Below are positions 60,977 to 64,000 of a stretch of 64,000 nucleotides of DNA, in pieces. The stretch is from Bacteroidaceae bacterium (GTDB taxonomy: Bacteria > Bacteroidota > Bacteroidia > Bacteroidales > Bacteroidaceae). Made by a program: the position numbers and the translations under genes. Positions within the stretch are counted from its first letter, which is position 1, and every line of letters begins with the position of its first letter. The stretch covers positions 1 to 64,000 of the forward strand of contig JAFTVE010000028.1 in the NCBI GenBank assembly GCA_017465905.1, in the 5' to 3' direction. The notes beneath the pieces were generated by a model. The model was given only the letters and a program-made list of their open reading frames with translations. It made no database searches and had not been told where the DNA came from.

Positions 60977-62980
60977 TTAGTCGAGCTTCTTCAGCACAAT
61001 GGCCGAGCGAGCCGGTATGTACAACTTGAGCCACTCCTTGCGGTAGCGCTTATGCACGGGGTCGAAGCTGGTGAAGTGCGTGAGGCTCGGGTCGGTGAGT
61101 CCGTTGCCGCCAAACTCAGGTGTGTCGGTGTTGAGCACCTCCTTGTATGAGCCACGCGGCACAAGCAATCCATAGCCACTGTACGAACGAGTCGGGCTAA
61201 AGTTGAAGACAAACAACAGATCATCACGACGGTAGGCCATAATCTGGTCACCATCGTTGCAGTTGACCTCTACCACCTTGCTCTTCTCATACTTGGGCTG
61301 ACTGCCTATGAGCTTGATCATGGCCTGGTCGAACTTGCCCAGATACTCGTAGCAGAGCTTGTCGTTGTCCACGAGGCTCCACTGACGACGGGCATACTTA
61401 TAGCTCCATCCGTTGCCTTCGCGTGGGAAGTCGATCCACTCGGGATGGCCAAACTCATTGCCCATGAAGTTGAGGTAGCCACCGTTGATGGTCGATGCCG
61501 TGAGCAGGCGTATCATCTTGTGCAGTGCGATACCGCGGTGGGCCATGTAGTTCTCGTCGCCCTTCTGGAAGTGCCAGTACATATCGGCATCCACGAGGCG
61601 GAAGATGATGGTCTTGTCGCCCACGAGTGCCTGGTCATGGCTCTCGGCATACGAGATGGTCTTCTCGTCCTGACGGCGGTTGGTCACCTCCCAGAACATG
61701 CTGGTGGGCTTCCAGTTCTCGTCGGTCTGCTCCTTGATGAGCTTAATCCAGTAGTCGGGCACGTTCATCGCCATGCGGTAGTCGAAGCCGTAGCCGCCGT
61801 TCTTGATGGGGGCTGCCAAGCCGGGCATGCCCGATACCTCCTCGGCGATGGTGATGGCATTCTTGTTGAGCTCGTGGATGAGCGAGTTGGCCAGGGTGAG
61901 GTAACAGATGGCATCGCCGTCCTGATTCAGGTTGTAGTAGTCGCCATAGCCACAGAAGGCCTCGCCCAAGCCGTGGCTGCGGTAGAGCATAGAGGTGACA
62001 CCGTCGAAGCGGAAGCCGTCGAACTTATACTCCTCCATCCAGAAGCGGCAGTTAGAGAGCAGGAAGCACACCACATCGTTCTTGGAGTAGTCGAAGCAGA
62101 GTGAATCCCAAGCCGGATGCTCATGACGGTCGCCTGGGTAGAAATATTGGTTGGGGTCGCCAGCCAAGTTGCCAAGCCCCTCAAGCACATTCTTCACGGC
62201 GTGTGACTGCACCATATCCATAATCACGGCAATACCATTGGCATGAGCCTCATCGATGAGCTGCTTGAGTTCCTCGGGAGTACCCTGGCGTGACGATGCC
62301 GCGAAGAAGTTTGACACGTGGTAACCGAACGAGCCATAGTAGGGGTGCTCCTGGATGGCCATGATCTGTATGCAGTTGTACCCTGCGGCAATCACGCGCG
62401 GCAACACCTTCTCACGGAACTCATTGTAGGTCGATACCTTCTCCTCCTCGCCCGACATGCCCACGTGGCATTCGTAGATGAGCAGGGGTGAGGTGTTGGG
62501 CTTGAACTTCTTCACCTTGAACTCATAGGGCTCGGGCTCCCATACCTGTGCACTGAACAGGTAGGTCTTCTCGTCCTGTACCACACGACGAACGTAGGCA
62601 GGGATGCGTTCTCCCGAGCCACCTTGCCAGTACACCTTCATCTTATAGTAGTCCTCGTGATGGATGGCATCGGCAGACAGGTTCACCTCCCAGTCGCCAT
62701 GTCCGTTGAGTCGGGTGAGCTTATACTCGGGCTTCTCCTGCCACTCGTTGAAGTCACCTATGAGATATATCTCCGTAGCATTGGGTGCCCACTCGCGGAA
62801 TGTCCACCCCTTCTTTGTCTTGTGCAGGCCATAGTATTTGTGACCACAAGCCACATCTTTCAGTTTCTTGGCACCATTGTCGGTGAGTTCGTTCTTGCGG
62901 CGCACGTAGTAGTCGTAGCGTCCCTGAATCGCGGGTTCGTATGGTTCGAGCCACGGATCGTTTTCTATAAGTTTTAGCAT
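60977..62980 (-). CDS. glgB: 1,4-alpha-glucan branching enzyme (eukaryotic-type GH13)
   Basis: A 667-residue cytoplasmic enzyme that makes alpha-1,6 branches in glycogen. It has an N-terminal CBM48 (FREWAPNATEIYLIGDFNEW, about 60-150), a GH13 barrel and a C-terminal beta domain. Catalytic acids are visible: Asp326 in DGFRFDGVTSM, Glu381 in AEEVSGMPGL and Asp449 in SYAESHDQAL. Length and the short N-terminus match the GH13_8 (eukaryote-like) branching enzymes found in Bacteroidetes, rather than the longer E. coli type. It lies 94 bases downstream of the YhcH-family gene. Confidence 0.96.
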   Translation of the reverse strand: MLKLIENDPWLEPYEPAIQGRYDYYVRRKNELTDNGAKKLKDVACGHKYYGLHKTKKGWTFREWAPNATEIYLIGDFNEWQEKPEYKLTRLNGHGDWEVNLSADAIHHEDYYKMKVYWQGGSGERIPAYVRRVVQDEKTYLFSAQVWEPEPYEFKVKKFKPNTSPLLIYECHVGMSGEEEKVSTYNEFREKVLPRVIAAGYNCIQIMAIQEHPYYGSFGYHVSNFFAASSRQGTPEELKQLIDEAHANGIAVIMDMVQSHAVKNVLEGLGNLAGDPNQYFYPGDRHEHPAWDSLCFDYSKNDVVCFLLSNCRFWMEEYKFDGFRFDGVTSMLYRSHGLGEAFCGYGDYYNLNQDGDAICYLTLANSLIHELNKNAITIAEEVSGMPGLAAPIKNGGYGFDYRMAMNVPDYWIKLIKEQTDENWKPTSMFWEVTNRRQDEKTISYAESHDQALVGDKTIIFRLVDADMYWHFQKGDENYMAHRGIALHKMIRLLTASTINGGYLNFMGNEFGHPEWIDFPREGNGWSYKYARRQWSLVDNDKLCYEYLGKFDQAMIKLIGSQPKYEKSKVVEVNCNDGDQIMAYRRDDLLFVFNFSPTRSYSGYGLLVPRGSYKEVLNTDTPEFGGNGLTDPSLTHFTSFDPVHKRYRKEWLKLYIPARSAIVLKKLD

Positions 62981-63001
62981 AATATTTTAGTTTTTAAGTT
63001 T

Positions 63002-63078
63002 ATAAGTTTTTGAGTTTGTAGGTTATCATTCCCAGAAGGAACTTAAAATCCAACAAACTTATGAACTCACAAACTTAT
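63002..63078. repeat. Inverted repeat between the YhcH-family gene and glgB
   Basis: ATAAGTTTTTGAGTTT (63002-63017) and the complement of 63063-63078 agree at 14 of 16 positions. The right arm overlaps the stop of the YhcH-family gene. In RNA this folds as a long AU-rich hairpin, a possible weak terminator or processing site before glgB. Confidence 0.55.
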
Positions 63079-63515
63079 TTTTTCACTTTCACGATTATCT
63101 TCTTCAACCCAGTGGGAGTAATGCCGGGAGCATGACCATCGGAGGGGAAGAAAAGGGTAAACATACCTGGCTTCACGGTGAGATAGTCATCGGCCAAGCC
63201 TTCATACAAGGTAAGGTCCTTAACGGCATCGTACTCCGCTTCGGGGAGGTCGGCACGCTGGGTATAGCCCATCTGCTCCACGCCAGTCAGCGGTATCTGT
63301 ATGTCGATGTATTCATTGTGTGTCTCCAGCTTGGCCTCTTCCTTGGTCTTGGGGCCAATCTCGTTGACGTTGACAATCAACTCATTCTCTACAAGAACGA
63401 TTTTTCCAGGAGCAAGAGCCTTAAGGTCGGTGTTCTCAATGTAGTCGATAGCCTGTGCGAACAGGGGATTCAGCGAAGCATAGTCGCGTAAGTTTTTCAG
63501 ATTGTCTATTACCAT
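63075..63515 (-). CDS. YhcH/YjgK/YiaL (DUF386) family protein
   Basis: A 146-residue cupin-like cytoplasmic protein. Family blocks are visible: HNEYIDIQIPLTGVEQMGY, DDYLTVKPGMFTLFFPSDGH (with the metal-binding His) and GLKKIIVKVK at the end. Members such as YhcH and EbgC are thought to handle sugar epimers or sialic-acid products, but the reaction is not settled. First gene before glgB; promoter about 55 bases upstream. Confidence 0.92.
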   Translation of the reverse strand: MVIDNLKNLRDYASLNPLFAQAIDYIENTDLKALAPGKIVLVENELIVNVNEIGPKTKEEAKLETHNEYIDIQIPLTGVEQMGYTQRADLPEAEYDAVKDLTLYEGLADDYLTVKPGMFTLFFPSDGHAPGITPTGLKKIIVKVKK

Positions 63516-63569
63516 GGTTTAGTTTTTTTGAGGTTATTGTATATATTCCTATTTTCATTCGCAATAGTG

Positions 63570-63577
63570 CAAATGTA
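63570..63577 (-). promoter_or_regulatory. Promoter -7 box of the YhcH-family gene
   Basis: Minus strand TACATTTG, an exact TAnnTTTG match, about 55 bases before the ATG at 63515. Confidence 0.55.
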
Positions 63578-64000
63578 AGTATTATCTTCCTAACCTCCAA
63601 ATATACGACCCGAAAAAACGCCTAACCCTATTCGAGTATCTATCCCCAGATAAGATTCTACACTCGTGAGTGTACAACACAAAAGCTGCAAACCACCACC
63701 AAAATCGCCTATATAAATCGTGTATGTTTCTGTACGATTTTCCACCGAAAAAGCACTAAATAATTTATTAAAATTTCAACAACAAAACAGTAACCAATAC
63801 ATTGAGCATCAATGCATTGCCACAAACAACCTGTACAAATATACATAAAAATAAAATACAATATTGCCATCATGTAAATTTGTACATTTTCACATGTAGT
63901 CTATTTCCAATGAAAAAACAAAGTTTTCCTCAGAAACCATACTTATTATCGAGAGAATAGCTACAGAAACAGACATGACAAATTCATATATCAAAAGTAA
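63578..64000. other. AT-rich intergenic end of window
   Basis: It contains a small palindrome ACACTCGTGAGTGT (about 63661-63674), a plus-strand TAAATTTG (63875-63882) and an ATG at 63975 that stays open to the edge (MTNSYIKS). This could be the control region and first codons of a gene beyond the window, but eight codons do not prove it. Confidence 0.3.

Overview
The window is from a member of the Bacteroidetes, order Bacteroidales (a Prevotella/Bacteroides-type gut or rumen anaerobe). The evidence is two SusC/SusD pairs, fasciclin (FAS1) lipoproteins, C-terminal sorting-type tails (GIYIxNGKKxxVK), a GH97/GH43/GH127 glycosidase cluster, eukaryotic-type GlgB, a BtuG-like lipoprotein behind a B12 riboswitch, and promoters with the Bacteroidetes -7 box TAnnTTTG. 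No rRNA, tRNA, CRISPR or transposase gene was seen.

Left end (1-3640): a worn accessory patch. It holds an HsdS (type I restriction specificity) fragment running off the edge, a metallophosphoesterase, a DinD-RhuM fusion gene broken by an internal deletion and frameshift, and a YgjP/DUF45 metallopeptidase. RhuM and DUF45 genes often travel with type I restriction loci, so this looks like a remnant of one.

4.1-28.3 kb (minus strand): a 24-kb co-directional block of 12 exported proteins. In transcription order: a 769-aa HExxH protein with a discoidin-like front and a sorting tail, a FAS1 lipoprotein, SusC1, SusD1, two FAS1 lipoproteins, SusC2, SusD2, a double terminator, a small sorting-tail protein, two DUF6055-like HExxH proteins, another small protein and a CotH-like kinase; a HIT hydrolase follows. 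The block has no glycosidase and no local regulator. It reads as a binding, cleavage and import system for a protein or glycoprotein.

28.3-40.2 kb (plus strand, divergent): a DUF4859 repeat protein, a DUF5020 outer-membrane protein, a GH97 of the retaining alpha-galactosidase type, a multidomain GH43 and a GH127 beta-L-arabinofuranosidase. These three activities match the sugars of plant extensin (Ser-alpha-Gal and Hyp-linked arabinosides). Together with the peptidase-rich block next door this suggests a system for hydroxyproline-rich cell-wall glycoprotein. That is inference.

40.4-52.7 kb: mostly housekeeping. Flotillin/NfeD, rubrerythrin and an outer-membrane barrel, then an operon of Dcp peptidase, a lipoprotein, dCMP deaminase, S41 protease and an L-threonine aldolase with a one-base N-terminal frameshift. 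A Crp/Fnr regulator, EngB and a GH105 follow.

52.7-64 kb: the riboswitch-controlled btuG, a 1.5-kb repeat-rich gene-free region, a small orphan gene and a large LRR/MBG adhesin, a GNAT, a membrane protein, glgB and a YhcH-family gene.

Across the window, gaps carry tandem arrays of 14, 18 or 22 bp. Two of the 22-bp arrays lie inside inverted-repeat (MITE-like) elements at 28.5-28.9 kb and 54.35-55.0 kb that share a 73-bp segment at 86% identity.
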